Shown here piece after piece: positions 21,448-30,639 of a stretch of DNA of 64,000 nt (within the stretch, counting starts at the first letter, position 1; every line of letters starts with the position of its first letter). The stretch lies in assembly GCF_004346225.1 (NCBI RefSeq), contig NZ_SMAJ01000005.1, positions 1 to 64,000 of the forward strand, given 5' to 3'. Below the pieces are notes generated by a model. That model was not told where the DNA came from. It saw only the letters and a list, made by a program, of their open reading frames with translations, and ran no database searches. This DNA is from Paralcaligenes ureilyticus (GTDB taxonomy: Bacteria > Pseudomonadota > Gammaproteobacteria > Burkholderiales > Burkholderiaceae_B). The position numbers were made by a program, and so were the translations under genes.

Positions 21448-21711
21448 TTATTTAACTGCGCTGGCGACAATTGCCAGCGCATGAATGGGGTAGGGGATTA
21501 AATCGTGCAAGCGATCATACACGAGCCGGTGGCGGGCCAGCGGTGCCAAGCCGTTGAATTGTGACGAGGAGATAATAATCCGGTAATGGCCAGCCCCGCC
21601 TTTGGCGCCTTCGTGCCCCGCGTGCAGATGGGATTCGTCGATGATATCAAGCTGGGTAGGCGACAAGGCAGACAAACGTTCCCGGATCAGTTCCGTACGG
21701 TCAATAGACAT
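21448..21711 (-). CDS. BolA family protein
   Basis: This small 87-residue protein has the BolA fold. The segment DESHLHAGHEGAKGGAGHYRIIISSSQFNG contains the conserved HAGH signature, and RHRLVYDRLHDLI is the second conserved helix. BolA proteins partner monothiol glutaredoxins in iron-sulfur trafficking and can bind DNA; which role applies here is unknown. Its start overlaps the yciB stop by one base, so it is in the msrB-yciB-bolA-ppiC operon. Confidence 0.93.
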   Translation of the reverse strand: MSIDRTELIRERLSALSPTQLDIIDESHLHAGHEGAKGGAGHYRIIISSSQFNGLAPLARHRLVYDRLHDLIPYPIHALAIVASAVK

Positions 21712-22301
21712 TAACTGGGTTCCTTTGGTTCCCCCGGGCTGGATAAAACCCCCGTCTGACCAATCTCGTCTTTCATGTAGCGGCTAAGCCAGATGGACTG
21801 GGCGATGGCAAAGACGAGCAGCAGCGCCATAAGCCCGAATACCTTGAAATTGACCCATTGCGACTCGGTGAATTGGCCCGAAAACGCCACATACAGGTTC
21901 AAGGCTCCCGATACAGCGAAAAAACCGGCCCAGCTCAGGTTGAGCTTGTCCCAGATAGCTTCGGGCATTTGGATTTGCGCGCCCAGCACCTTGCGCATGA
22001 GGTTGCGCTTGAAGACCCATTTGCCCACCAACAAGATACCGCCAAATAGCCAATATAAAACCGTAGGCTTCCATTTGATGAACACGTCGTTGTGGAAGAA
22101 CAGAGTGGCGCCGCCGAAGATCACGATAACCGACAAGTTGATCCAGTGGGTCGCTTCAATTGTCTTGCCCGTGACCTTGAGCCAAATGAATTGAACGACT
22201 GCAGCGATGATGGCTACCGCCGTGGCCGTGTAGATATCCGCAAATTTGAACGCTACAAAAAAAAGAATGAGCGGAAACAGGTCGAACAGGAATTTCTTCA
22301 T
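21711..22301 (-). CDS. yciB: Inner-membrane septation protein A (YciB)
   Basis: This 196-residue protein has five or six hydrophobic segments and the family opening [24 protein letters not shown]. YciB (IspZ) is linked to intracellular septation and envelope integrity in enteric bacteria and Shigella; its biochemical role is unsettled. The [29 protein letters not shown]-terminus is conserved. The start overlaps the msrB stop by four bases. Confidence 0.95.
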   Translation of the reverse strand: MKKFLFDLFPLILFFVAFKFADIYTATAVAIIAAVVQFIWLKVTGKTIEATHWINLSVIVIFGGATLFFHNDVFIKWKPTVLYWLFGGILLVGKWVFKRNLMRKVLGAQIQMPEAIWDKLNLSWAGFFAVSGALNLYVAFSGQFTESQWVNFKVFGLMALLLVFAIAQSIWLSRYMKDEIGQTGVLSSPGEPKEPS

Positions 22302-22693
22302 GCGGCAGGTTCAAATTTAAGGGAGACCGAGTTAATGCAGTAGCGTCGGCCGGTGGGCGGCGGGCCATCGGGAAACACATGGCCCAGGTGCGAATTGCAG
22401 ACATTGCACAAGACTTCGGTGCGCACCATGCCCAGGCTGGTATCGACTTCTTCGCGCACCTGCGCCGGATCGATCGCTTCGAAATAGCTGGGCCACCCGC
22501 AGCCCGCGTCGAACTTCGTGTCGGACGCGAACAAAGCGGTGCCGCAACCCACGCAACGGTATATGCCGGGTTCGGTGGTGTTCCAGTAGCGCCCGGTAAA
22601 TGGACGCTCGGTGCTTTTTAGCCGGGCCACCTGGTATTCTTCCGGGCTAAGCTCCGCGCGCCACTGCGCGTCGGTTTTGTTTACTGTGTTCAC
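22298..22693 (-). CDS. msrB: Peptide-methionine (R)-S-oxide reductase MsrB
   Basis: MsrB reduces the R-epimer of methionine sulfoxide in damaged proteins using thioredoxin. It contains zinc-binding pairs CVGC and CNVC, the [10 protein letters not shown] substrate loop, and catalytic Cys in RYCINS near the C-terminus. I place the start at the GTG at 22693 (131 residues), which has an AGGAA site and gives the family length; the frame is open 20 codons further to 22753, but those residues are hydrophobic and not family-like. First gene of the leftward msrB-yciB-bolA-ppiC operon. Confidence 0.94.
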   Translation of the reverse strand: MNTVNKTDAQWRAELSPEEYQVARLKSTERPFTGRYWNTTEPGIYRCVGCGTALFASDTKFDAGCGWPSYFEAIDPAQVREEVDTSLGMVRTEVLCNVCNSHLGHVFPDGPPPTGRRYCINSVSLKFEPAA

Positions 22694-22812
22694 GGCAAGT
22701 TCCTGTTTATGTACAAGAAAAAGGAATATCGAATTGTATGGTTCGATAGACATCCTTTGTCAATCTGGCGCCGGTATGGGGCGTCGTTATAGGTCCGTTA
22801 TACGTGCGACCT

Positions 22813-22901
22813 GGCAGCCACAAGGGCTGCCACTACATTAGCGGCGGGACCGTTTTAGCGGCGGGACCGTTTCTTCTGTAGCGGCACCCCTTGTGGGTGC
22901 C
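22813..22901. repeat. GTAG palindromic head-to-head pair
   Basis: An inverted copy (22813-22836, GGCAGCC/GGCTGCC) and a forward copy (22878-22901, GGCACCC/GGGTGCC) flank a 41-base spacer containing a tandem GCGGCGGGACCGTTT. They lie upstream of the divergent msrB operon and the first ABC importer. Confidence 0.8.
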
Positions 22902-23227
22902 ATTTCTGCATAACTACATCCACCCCATCATTCCCGGTATCTGCTATGTTAATCGACTTTTATATGCAGGTATGGTTCCCCGCCATTCCGCGGCCGACGC
23001 TTTCACCGGGTAAGGTCTGCAATAGGCGGCCCAAACGCCTTTTTAACAGCTCAACGCGTTTTCGGCGGCCCGATACAGGGAATCCCCTTAAAGACTTTGT
23101 ATCTATTTCTATCGATAATCGTCTGCTTAGTCGTAAAATTGCTGGAAGCTTAAACCATCGATGGGGAATATCGGTTTTCCGGCAGATTTAATGTGATACA
23201 TTAATTTCTTATACTCATCGATTTTTG
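22902..23227. other. Non-coding stretch upstream of the first LIV importer
   Basis: I find no convincing gene here. The composition becomes AT-rich toward 23227, consistent with a promoter region. A short rightward frame at 22946-23191 lacks family features and a good ribosome-binding site. Confidence 0.5.
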
Positions 23228-23233
23228 TATAAT
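23228..23233 (+). promoter_or_regulatory. Consensus -10 box for the LIV-1 importer operon
   Basis: A perfect TATAAT lies 56 bases before the start codon of the substrate-binding protein. The -35 region at normal spacing (TTTCTT near 23205) is poor, so an activator may be needed. An AT-rich run of T residues follows. Confidence 0.5.
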
Positions 23234-23289
23234 TTTTTTCGACCCAACATTGGCGCCGTGCCTGCACGGTGTTTTACCTGGAGACAACG

Positions 23290-24459
23290 ATGAACATCAG
23301 TCAGTCATTTCGGCTTTCGATTCTGGTCGGGGCGGTGGCGCTTGCTCTGCCTTTAATCAGTTCGGCGCAGATCAAGGTCGGGATTACGGTCTCCAGCACC
23401 GGTCCGGCAGCCTCGCTGGGCATCCCCGAGCGCAATACGGTCGCCTTGCTGCCGACCGAAGTCGCGGGCGAGAAAATCGAATACATCGTGCTCGACGATG
23501 GCACCGACACCACTCGCGCCGTCAAGAACATGCGCAAACTCATCACCGACGATAAAGTCGACGTGGTGCTTGGTTCGTCTGTCACCCCCAGCTGCCTGGC
23601 CATGGTGGATGTGGCGGGCGAAACCAAAACGCCCATGATCGGATTGGGGGCCAGCGCCAAAATCGTCGAGCCCCAGGAGGGGGCTCGCAAATGGGTTTTC
23701 AAGACGCCGCAAAACGATCAGTTGATGGCTTCGGCCCTGGGTGATGCGATGGTCAAGCAGCACGTCAAAACCTTGGGCTTCATCGGTTTTTCCGACGCTT
23801 ATGGCGAAGGCTGGCTCAATGTCATGAAGGCGGAAGCCCAGGCCAAGGGCATCAAGATTACGAACGTTGAAAAATATGGCCGCTCCGACACCAGCGTGAC
23901 CGGCCAGGTTCTGAAAATGATGGCCGGCAAGCCCGACGCCATCCTGATCGCGGGCGCGGGCACTCCTACCGCGTTGCCGCAGCGTGAGCTGAAAAGTCGC
24001 GGCTATAAGGGCATTATTTATCAAACGCACGGCGCCGCCAATAATGACGTGTTGCGTGTTTGCGGTAAAGATTGCGAAGGCATGATTCTTCCCGCCGGCC
24101 CGTTGTTGGTGGCCGATCAACTGCCCGACAGCAATCCGGTCAAGAAAAGCGCGCTTACCTACGAGAAGCTCTACGACGGCAAGTACGGCGCCGGTTCGAT
24201 GAACACTTTTGGCGGCCATATGTGGGACGCTGGCCATTTGGTTGCCGCCGCCATTCCGGGCGCACTCAAGACCGGCGCCAAGCCGGGCACGCCTGAATTC
24301 CGTGCGGCTCTGCGCGATTCGCTTGAAAAAATCAAGAACTTGGCTGCTTCGCAAGGCGTGTTCAACATGAGTCCCACCGATCATGCGGGCTTCGACAATC
24401 GCGCCCGTGTCATGGTGAAAGTCGTCAACGGCAAATGGACCTATCAGCCCGATCTGTAA
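23290..24459 (+). CDS. ABC transporter substrate-binding protein, branched-chain amino acid type (system 1)
   Basis: This is a 389-residue periplasmic binding protein of the HAAT family. A signal peptide (about 1-24) ends ISSAQ before IKVGITVSSTGPAASLGIPERN, the typical ligand-lobe start. The start at 23290 has a GGAG site seven bases before it. HAAT proteins bind branched-chain amino acids, aromatic acids, amides or urea; the ligand here is not evident. It heads a rightward operon with permeases and ATPases. A stem-loop at 24514-24532 separates it from the permease gene, a common way of making more binding protein than membrane parts. Confidence 0.92.
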   Translation: MNISQSFRLSILVGAVALALPLISSAQIKVGITVSSTGPAASLGIPERNTVALLPTEVAGEKIEYIVLDDGTDTTRAVKNMRKLITDDKVDVVLGSSVTPSCLAMVDVAGETKTPMIGLGASAKIVEPQEGARKWVFKTPQNDQLMASALGDAMVKQHVKTLGFIGFSDAYGEGWLNVMKAEAQAKGIKITNVEKYGRSDTSVTGQVLKMMAGKPDAILIAGAGTPTALPQRELKSRGYKGIIYQTHGAANNDVLRVCGKDCEGMILPAGPLLVADQLPDSNPVKKSALTYEKLYDGKYGAGSMNTFGGHMWDAGHLVAAAIPGALKTGAKPGTPEFRAALRDSLEKIKNLAASQGVFNMSPTDHAGFDNRARVMVKVVNGKWTYQPDL

Positions 24460-24513
24460 TGTTCGCAGCACAGGCCGGCCGTGGCGCCGGCCAGTTGCTT
24501 TCGGTCCACGAGC

Positions 24514-24532
24514 ACCGGCCCCCGAGGCCGGT
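24514..24532 (+). terminator. Stem-loop after the system-1 binding protein gene
   Basis: ACCGGCC and GGCCGGT pair around CCCGA and are followed by ATTTATTGTC. A second GC hairpin (GGCCGGCC region near 24474-24492) precedes it. Position between the binding protein and permease suggests partial termination or 3' end protection of the upstream message. Confidence 0.55.
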
Positions 24533-24603
24533 ATTTATTGTCATCAATTTTGATGTGTGCGGCGCACGTTTTTCCTGAACTCTAATCGATGGTGTTTTCC
24601 TAG

Positions 24604-25641
24604 ATGGATTCGACGATAGTACTGATCCTGTTGCAGGACGGCGTGGTGAATGGCGCGATTTATGGCCTGCTGGCGCTGGCGCTGGTGCTGGTGTTTGTGG
24701 TGACGCGCGTCATTTTCATCCCACAGGGCGAGTTTGTGGCCTTTGGAGCCTTGACGCTGGCTTTCCTGGTTAACGGCAAGGTGCCGGGCACCGTGAACCT
24801 GTTGCTGATCGTAGGCATCCTGACCTTTGTGGTGGAGTTCGCTGTTGCGCTGCGCAGCCACAATTGGGCGAGCGTGCCCAAGACCTTGCTGTGGGCGGTG
24901 GCGCTGCCGCTGGCCTTGTATTTCATCGCGCCCTTTATCGTGAGCCCCACGACCCCGCTGTGGGTCAATGTCATTTTTGCCATGATTCTGGTGGTTCCTC
25001 TGGGGCCCATGATCTATCGTCTGGTGTATCAGCCGGTGGCCGAGGCCAGCGTGCTGGTGCTGCTGATTATTGCGGTCGCGGTCCATTTCGCCATGACGGG
25101 CCTGGCGCTGGTTTTCTTCGGCCCCGAGGGCTGGCGCACGCCGCCTTTTGTCACTGGCGACGTGCACCTGGGCGTAGTGAGCTGGTCGGCGCAAACCTTT
25201 TTTGTACTGGGCACTTGCGCCGTGCTGATTGTGGCTTTATGGCTTTTTTTCGGCAAAACCCTGTATGGCCGGGCGCTGCGTGCAACGGCCGTCAATCGCC
25301 GCGGTGCCCGTTTGGTGGGCATCAGCACCAATATGTCGGGTAGTCTCACGTTTACGCTGGCTGCGGCGATCGGAGCCTTGTCGGGCATGCTTATTGCGCC
25401 GGTCACGACGATTTACTACGACACAGGGTTCATCATCGGGCTGAAAGGCTTTGTAGCGGCCATTGTCGGTGGGATGGTCAGCTACCCGCTGGCTGCAGTG
25501 GGCGCCCTGTTTGTGGGAATTATTGAGTCGTTCTCGTCTTTCTGGGCCAGCGCCTACAAAGAGGTTTTCGTGTTTACGCTGATTATTCCTGTGCTGATGT
25601 GGCGTTCGTTTAGCGCACATCACGTCGACGAGGAGGAATAA
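24604..25641 (+). CDS. livH: LivH-type permease (system 1)
   Basis: This 345-residue inner-membrane permease of the HAAT importer has about nine hydrophobic segments. It begins [36 protein letters not shown], the LivH start pattern, and has the conserved coupling region [15 protein letters not shown]. Homologues are near 290-300 residues; the extra length is a hydrophobic insertion at about 60-125. It is followed four bases later by livM-livG, whose AGGAGGAATAAGG site is the strongest in the operon. Confidence 0.92.
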   Translation: MDSTIVLILLQDGVVNGAIYGLLALALVLVFVVTRVIFIPQGEFVAFGALTLAFLVNGKVPGTVNLLLIVGILTFVVEFAVALRSHNWASVPKTLLWAVALPLALYFIAPFIVSPTTPLWVNVIFAMILVVPLGPMIYRLVYQPVAEASVLVLLIIAVAVHFAMTGLALVFFGPEGWRTPPFVTGDVHLGVVSWSAQTFFVLGTCAVLIVALWLFFGKTLYGRALRATAVNRRGARLVGISTNMSGSLTFTLAAAIGALSGMLIAPVTTIYYDTGFIIGLKGFVAAIVGGMVSYPLAAVGALFVGIIESFSSFWASAYKEVFVFTLIIPVLMWRSFSAHHVDEEE

Positions 25642-25645
25642 GGCC

Positions 25646-27484
25646 ATGATGAACCGGCTTGCGCTTTCCGTGGTTTTGCTGGTATTGGCGATTTTGCCTA
25701 TGCTGTCGGCCACCCCGGAATTCTGGATTACCCAGCTCAACTATATTGGCCTGACAAGCATGGTTGTGCTGGGGCTGGTGCTGTTGACCGGCGTGGGCGG
25801 CCTGACGTCGTTTGGCCAGGCGGCGTTTGTGGGGATAGGCGCTTATACGACGGCGTGGATGTCCACGGCGCTGGGGCTGTCGCCCTGGTTGACGTTGGTT
25901 ATCGGCCTAGTGCTGACATTCCTGGTGGCCTATGTGCTGGGAGTGATCACCATGAGGCTTTCGGGCCACTACCTGCCTTTGGGCACGATTGCCTGGTGCC
26001 TGTCGCTGTATTACCTGTTTGGCAACCTTGGGTTTCTAGGGCAGTACGACGGTATCGTCGGCATTGCTCCGATCGATTTTCTGGGCATATCGTTGGGCAG
26101 CGGCCGGCATATTTATTACCTGATATGGGTGATTTTGCTCTTGTCGATGTGGGCGACCCGCAATTTGCTCGATTCGCGGCCCGGCCGCGCCATTCGTGCG
26201 CTTCGAAGCGGCGGCGGGATGGCGGAGTCGTTCGGCATCAATATGGTGTCATACAAGGTAATCATCTTTGTCTACGCGGCGTTGTTGGCCAGCGTTTCGG
26301 GATGGTTGTACGCACATATGCAACGCGCCGTCAGCCCCAGCCCGTTTGGCCTGAATTACGGCATTGAATTTCTCTTCATGGCCGTGGTCGGCGGAGCCGG
26401 CAGCGTATGGGGCGCGGTGCTGGGGTCGGGTCTGATCCTGACGCTTAAAGATCAGATCCAGAACGTGTTGCCGCACCTGCTCAACACCAGCGCCAATTTC
26501 GAACTGATTGTTTTTGGCGTGCTGATGATTCTGGTGCTGCAGTATGCCCGCAACGGCGTCTGGCCGGTGCTGGCGTCCTGGTGGGACTCGCTGACGGGCA
26601 AGGCGCCGCTGCGCCGCAGAGCACCGCCGCCCGCCACGCAGCCGCTTGTACAGCGCGCCAGGCCAGATAGAGGCTCCTTGGTGCTCGAAGTGGAAGGGAT
26701 ACGCAAGGAATTCGGCGGCCTGGTCGCCGTCAATGACATCAGCTTCGCGCTGCGCGCGGGTGAGATCATGGGCCTCATCGGGCCTAACGGCGCCGGCAAA
26801 AGTACGACCTTCAATCTGATTACGGGAGTCTTGCCGATGACGAGCGGCAAGGTCAATTTCCTGGGGGGCCGGATCGACCATCTGCTGTCGCGCGAAATCG
26901 CCCGGCTGGGTGTCGGGCGCACGTTCCAGCACGTGCAGATACTGCCCACCATGACGGTGCTTGAAAACGTGGCGCTGGGCGCGCATCTGCGCAGCCGTAT
27001 CGGTGTTCTATCCTCGGCGTTGCATCTCGAGCGTCGTGGCGAAGCCGCGTTGCTGCACGAAGCGGCCACTCAACTGCAGCGTGTGGGGTTGGGCGATTAT
27101 CTCTACGAGCAGGCCGGCAATCTGGCCCTGGGGCAGCAGCGCATTCTGGAAATTGCGCGCGCACTGGCGGCCGATCCCGTGCTGTTGCTGCTTGATGAGC
27201 CCGCCGCCGGCTTACGCTACAAAGAGAAACAGGAACTGGCCAAAGTGCTGGGCCAGCTGCGCTCCGAGGGCATGAGTATTTTGCTGGTGGAACACGATAT
27301 GGATTTTGTCATGAATCTGACCGACCACCTGGTGGTCATGGATTTTGGCATCAAGCTGGCCGAAGGCCTGCCGGCCGAGGTGCAGCAGAATCCGGCGGTG
27401 CTCGAGGCCTATCTTGGGGGCATCGATGATGATCTGGAGCTCGATGGCCCAGTGGGCGAGCCCTTGGCGGGGGCCGCGGCATGA
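25646..27484 (+). CDS. livM-livG: Fused LivM permease and LivG ATPase (system 1)
   Basis: One 612-residue chain contains both a membrane permease and an ATPase. Residues about 1-305 are LivM, with the [20 protein letters not shown] motif. Residues about 345-600 are LivG: Walker [11 protein letters not shown] loop, signature [15 protein letters not shown], Walker [12 protein letters not shown] and the switch His in [11 protein letters not shown] basic Pro-rich linker ([18 protein letters not shown]) joins them. Such fusions are known in Burkholderiales. The ATPase half should pair with the separate LivF encoded downstream. Its stop overlaps the livF start (ATGA). Confidence 0.94.
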   Translation: MMNRLALSVVLLVLAILPMLSATPEFWITQLNYIGLTSMVVLGLVLLTGVGGLTSFGQAAFVGIGAYTTAWMSTALGLSPWLTLVIGLVLTFLVAYVLGVITMRLSGHYLPLGTIAWCLSLYYLFGNLGFLGQYDGIVGIAPIDFLGISLGSGRHIYYLIWVILLLSMWATRNLLDSRPGRAIRALRSGGGMAESFGINMVSYKVIIFVYAALLASVSGWLYAHMQRAVSPSPFGLNYGIEFLFMAVVGGAGSVWGAVLGSGLILTLKDQIQNVLPHLLNTSANFELIVFGVLMILVLQYARNGVWPVLASWWDSLTGKAPLRRRAPPPATQPLVQRARPDRGSLVLEVEGIRKEFGGLVAVNDISFALRAGEIMGLIGPNGAGKSTTFNLITGVLPMTSGKVNFLGGRIDHLLSREIARLGVGRTFQHVQILPTMTVLENVALGAHLRSRIGVLSSALHLERRGEAALLHEAATQLQRVGLGDYLYEQAGNLALGQQRILEIARALAADPVLLLLDEPAAGLRYKEKQELAKVLGQLRSEGMSILLVEHDMDFVMNLTDHLVVMDFGIKLAEGLPAEVQQNPAVLEAYLGGIDDDLELDGPVGEPLAGAAA

Positions 27485-28251
27485 ACCCGTCTGAAGAAAT
27501 GGTGTTGCAGGTTGCCGATCTGTCGGCCAAGTACGGCAAGGTAACGGCCGTTGCGGGAGCGCGCATCCGGGTTGCCCGGGGCAGTATCGTGACGGTCATT
27601 GGCGGCAATGGCGCGGGCAAGTCGACTTTACTCAATTCAATTATGGGTTCGTTGCCGCTCACGGGGCATTGTACGGGTTCGATTCAGTACCTGGGATCGG
27701 AGGTGGGTTCCTGGCAGGTAGAACGGCGCGTGGGAGGCGGCATGTCTCTGGTGCCCGAGCGGCGCGAGCTGTTTGGCAGCATGTCGGTGGAAGATAATTT
27801 GCTCTTGGGCGGATTCAGGCTCTACCGCGCCGGCAAATCCGGCTGGAAGGCGAAGATCGAGGAAGTTTACGATTTGTTCCCGCGTTTGCGCGAGCGCAGG
27901 ACGCAGGAGGCGGGCACCTTGTCGGGCGGTGAGCGGCAGATGCTGGCGGTGGGTCGCGCGTTGATGGCGCAGCCGCAACTCTTGATGCTCGACGAGCCCA
28001 GCCTGGGGCTGGCGCCGCGTATTGTGCGGGAAATTTTCCAGATTATTTCGCGTCTGCGGCGCACCGGCGTGTCTATTTTGCTGGTCGAGCAAAACGCCCG
28101 CACGGCCTTGCAGGTGGCCGATTACGGCTATGTCCTGGAGACCGGCGAGGTGGTGCTCGAAGGCCCTTCGGCGGCACTGATCGGCAACCCCCGCGTGATC
28201 GAAAGCTATCTGGGGCTGGGCCGCGCCGATAAGAAACCGGTGGGTGTGTAG
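27481..28251 (+). CDS. livF: LivF-type ATPase (system 1)
   Basis: This 256-residue second ATPase of the importer has Walker [17 protein letters not shown], signature [15 protein letters not shown], Walker [14 protein letters not shown] and [11 protein letters not shown]. It overlaps the livM-livG stop by four bases. The stop codon TAG at 28249-28251 is made by the GTAG head of a palindromic repeat that starts at 28248, so the last codons (KKPVGV) appear to have been set by insertion of that repeat. Confidence 0.95.
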   Translation: MNPSEEMVLQVADLSAKYGKVTAVAGARIRVARGSIVTVIGGNGAGKSTLLNSIMGSLPLTGHCTGSIQYLGSEVGSWQVERRVGGGMSLVPERRELFGSMSVEDNLLLGGFRLYRAGKSGWKAKIEEVYDLFPRLRERRTQEAGTLSGGERQMLAVGRALMAQPQLLMLDEPSLGLAPRIVREIFQIISRLRRTGVSILLVEQNARTALQVADYGYVLETGEVVLEGPSAALIGNPRVIESYLGLGRADKKPVGV

Positions 28252-28335
28252 CGGCACTCCTTGTGGCTGCCAAAATCGTTAAGGTCAAGATGGTGTCTAT
28301 AGCGCGCTAACGGCGCCCACGAGTGGCGCCTCTAC
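28248..28335. repeat. GTAG palindromic inverted pair next to the 232-bp element
   Basis: The forward copy at 28248-28271 supplies the livF stop codon and is imperfect (GGCACTC/GGCTGCC). The inverted copy at 28312-28335 is a variant with stem GGCGCC(C)/(T)GGCGCC and loop CACGAG. The CTAC end of the second copy is 28 bases from the end of the 232-bp element. Confidence 0.75.
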
Positions 28336-28363
28336 ATTGGCGATGGTCGCAACATCAACTACG

Positions 28364-28595
28364 CGAGCGGCGTGGGTGGTTAAGGTAGAGCGGGCGACTT
28401 GGGCACGCCGCGCGGATGAGCTGCTTTGGGGAGGCAAGGGGCGCACTGTTTGAGCAACGGTTTTGACCCGTCCAGTGGACGGGTCATGTTGCGAGTTTGC
28501 GCACCGCCCCAAAGCAGTTCATCCGCGCGGGAAGTTCTGGCGCAGCCAGAACCGTGCACGTCGGAGCCCGATCTACCTTAACCGCCCACGCCGCG
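28364..28595 (-). repeat. 232-bp multi-hairpin element, full copy
   Basis: Same length and plan as the copy at 36898-37129 but on the opposite strand. Outer arms: GGTTAAGGTAGA near 28379-28390 with TCTACCTTAACC near 28571-28582. Side hairpin 28534-28552 (GTTCTGGC/GCCAGAAC, three-base loop). Inner 24-bp stem 28408-28431 with 28507-28530, one mismatch. Apical hairpin 28465-28485 (GACCCGTCC/GGACGGGTC, AGT loop). No open reading frame of note. It lies in the convergent gap between two ABC importers, so it is not needed for their expression from a 5' leader. Confidence 0.75.
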
Positions 28596-28641
28596 TCAAA
28601 TTGAGCAGTTCTGTCGAAGATTGTTTGGTCGCGGTGACGAT

Positions 28642-28665
28642 GGCACCCACAAGGGGTGCCGCTAC
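28642..28665. repeat. GTAG palindromic repeat, single inverted copy
   Basis: Perfect stem GGCACCC/GGGTGCC with the ACAAG loop; its CTAC end is 15 bases from the stop codon of the leftward livM gene. Confidence 0.85.
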
Positions 28666-28680
28666 AAAAGCGTGGCGCTG

Positions 28681-29661
28681 TTACGTCGCGTCGGCTTTTC
28701 TGGGCCGGAAATGGTGGATGATCTCGCCTATGATGCCGCGCCGGAAAGACATGACGCAGATGATGAAGATCAGGCCGATGACGATGGTGACCGACTCGCC
28801 CAGTACGCGGAACCCGGTCATGCCGGTGGTTTGAGCCAGGAAGCGCCCCAACTCACCTACCTTGTTTTCAAGCAGCACCACGATGAACGCCCCAACGACC
28901 GGGCCGGTAAGCGTGCCCAGGCCGCCTATCAGCGTCATGAGGATGACCAGGCCCGACATCTGCCAGGTTGCGTCCGAAAGGGTCGCCGAAACGAATACCA
29001 GCGATTTGGTCGCGCCTGCCAGCCCGGCCAGCGTAGCGGACAGCACGAAGGCCAGCAGCTTGAAATTATCAACGTTATAGCCCAGCGAGATAGCGCGCGG
29101 CTCGTTTTCGCGTATGGCTTTGAGCACCTGGCCGAACGGCGAGTTGACGGTGCGCCAGATCAGGGCATAGCCGCCAACGAAAATCACCATGACAACATAA
29201 TAGAGGTTAAGGTCGTTGCTCAGATCGAGCCCGAACATATGGCCTCTGGGGATGCCTTGCAGGCCGTCTTCGCCGCCGGTGAAATGCGCCTGCAGAAAGA
29301 AGAAGAAAACCATTTGCGCCATGGCCAGCGTAATCATGGCGAAGTAGATGCCGCTGCGGCGAATGGCCAACACGCCCATGATCAGGCCCATGATGGCCGC
29401 TATGACCGTACCGAATAACAAGCCGCCCAAGGTCGACCAGCCCCATGTGGCCAGAGACAGGCCGGTGGCGTAGGCCGCTCCGCCCAGGAACGCGGCATGG
29501 CCAAACGACAGCAGGCCGGTATAGCCGATCAGGAGGTTGAATGCGCAGGCGAACAAGGCGTAGCACATGACATTCATGACGAAGATGGGATAGGCCCCCA
29601 TTGCGGGCAGCAGCGCAATGACAATGACTGCCAGCACGTAGGCGATGACTTGACGCTTCAT
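28681..29661 (-). CDS. livM: LivM-type permease (system 2)
   Basis: This 326-residue inner-membrane permease has the conserved LLIGYTGLLSFGHAAFLGGAAYATG segment (about 41-65) and the coupling segment ALKAIRENEPRAISLGYNV. It is the last gene of the leftward importer operon and overlaps the livH stop by four bases. Unlike system 1, it is not fused to an ATPase. Confidence 0.94.
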   Translation of the reverse strand: MKRQVIAYVLAVIVIALLPAMGAYPIFVMNVMCYALFACAFNLLIGYTGLLSFGHAAFLGGAAYATGLSLATWGWSTLGGLLFGTVIAAIMGLIMGVLAIRRSGIYFAMITLAMAQMVFFFFLQAHFTGGEDGLQGIPRGHMFGLDLSNDLNLYYVVMVIFVGGYALIWRTVNSPFGQVLKAIRENEPRAISLGYNVDNFKLLAFVLSATLAGLAGATKSLVFVSATLSDATWQMSGLVILMTLIGGLGTLTGPVVGAFIVVLLENKVGELGRFLAQTTGMTGFRVLGESVTIVIGLIFIICVMSFRRGIIGEIIHHFRPRKADAT

Positions 29662-30545
29662 TTTTCTTTCCCGAATAAGCCGGCTGGACGCAGCAACAAA
29701 ACGATGACCATGATGATAAATACCACGGTGTTCGAGGCCTGTGGCCAGAACACTTTGGTAAAGCCTTCAATGACGCCCAGCCCCAGGCCGGTGACGATCG
29801 AGCCCAATATGGACCCCATGCCGCCGATGACCACCACCGCAAATACGACGATGATGAGGTTCGAGCCCATAAGTGGCGACACTTGCAGGATCGGTGCAGC
29901 CAGCACCCCCGCAAAGCCGGCCAGGCCCACGCCAAAGCCGAACGTGAGCGTGATCATCAACGGGACGTTTACGCCAAAGGCTTCCACCAGTTTCGGGTTC
30001 TCGGTTCCCGCTCGCAATAAAGCCCCGAGGCGGGTTTTTTCGATCATGAACCAGGTGGCAAGGCAGACGATTACGGAGGCAACGACGACCCAGCCGCGAT
30101 AAATGGGCAGGTACATAAAACCAAGGTTGACGGCGCCTTGCAGAATGTCGGGCGTGTTGTAGGGTTGGCCCGATACGCCATAAAGGCTGCGGAACAAGCC
30201 TTCGATAAGCAGGACCAAGCCAAAAGTGAGTAAAAGGCCGTACAGGGGATCGAGCTTGTACAGGTGCTTGAGGAGCAGGCGTTCGGTGATAATGCCGAAG
30301 AGTCCGACCACGACGGGCGACAGAATCAGCATGACCCAGTAATTGAGCCCGAAATATTGCAGGCCCATCCACGCGACGAAGGCGCCCAGCATGTAGAAGG
30401 CGCCGTGTGCAAAATTGATGACGTTGAGCAGACCGAATATGACTGCGAGGCCCAAAGAAAGCACTGCATAGAATGAGCCGTTCACCAAGCCCAGCAACAG
30501 CTGACCCATCAGTGCTTGAATAGGCATGCCGAATATTTCAGTCAT
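29658..30545 (-). CDS. livH: LivH-type permease (system 2)
   Basis: This 295-residue membrane permease of normal LivH length has the opening LGLVNGSFYAVLSLGLAVIFGLLNVINFAHGAFYMLGAF and the coupling helix LRAGTENPKLVEAFGVNV. It follows the binding-protein gene after an imperfect hairpin at 30590-30628 and is translationally coupled to livM. Confidence 0.95.
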   Translation of the reverse strand: MTEIFGMPIQALMGQLLLGLVNGSFYAVLSLGLAVIFGLLNVINFAHGAFYMLGAFVAWMGLQYFGLNYWVMLILSPVVVGLFGIITERLLLKHLYKLDPLYGLLLTFGLVLLIEGLFRSLYGVSGQPYNTPDILQGAVNLGFMYLPIYRGWVVVASVIVCLATWFMIEKTRLGALLRAGTENPKLVEAFGVNVPLMITLTFGFGVGLAGFAGVLAAPILQVSPLMGSNLIIVVFAVVVIGGMGSILGSIVTGLGLGVIEGFTKVFWPQASNTVVFIIMVIVLLLRPAGLFGKEK

Positions 30546-30589
30546 ATTTCTTGAAAATCCATGACAAAATGTAGTGTGCTTCAGGTAAT

Positions 30590-30628
30590 AAAAGACCTGC
30601 AGCCTGCTTGGCAGGTCGCAGATCTTTT
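30590..30628 (-). terminator. Stem-loop after the system-2 binding protein gene
   Basis: A long imperfect hairpin runs from AAAAGACCTGC to its partner ending GATCTTTT, with GCCTGC/GCAGGT near the TTG loop. On the leftward strand it ends in a T run. It sits between the binding protein and livH, the same position as the stem-loop in system 1, and probably lowers readthrough into the permeases. Confidence 0.6.
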
Positions 30629-30639
30629 ATAACAAGGTT

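Noticed and set aside
22946-23191. Small rightward frame of 81 codons
   Set aside because: No recognisable features, poor start context, and it lies in what looks like the promoter region of the ABC importer operon.
28364-28595. Interpretation of the large element as an insertion-sequence remnant or a gene
   Set aside because: No transposase fragment or direct target duplication is visible, and the frames through it are short; the paired arms with compensating changes fit a structured element better.
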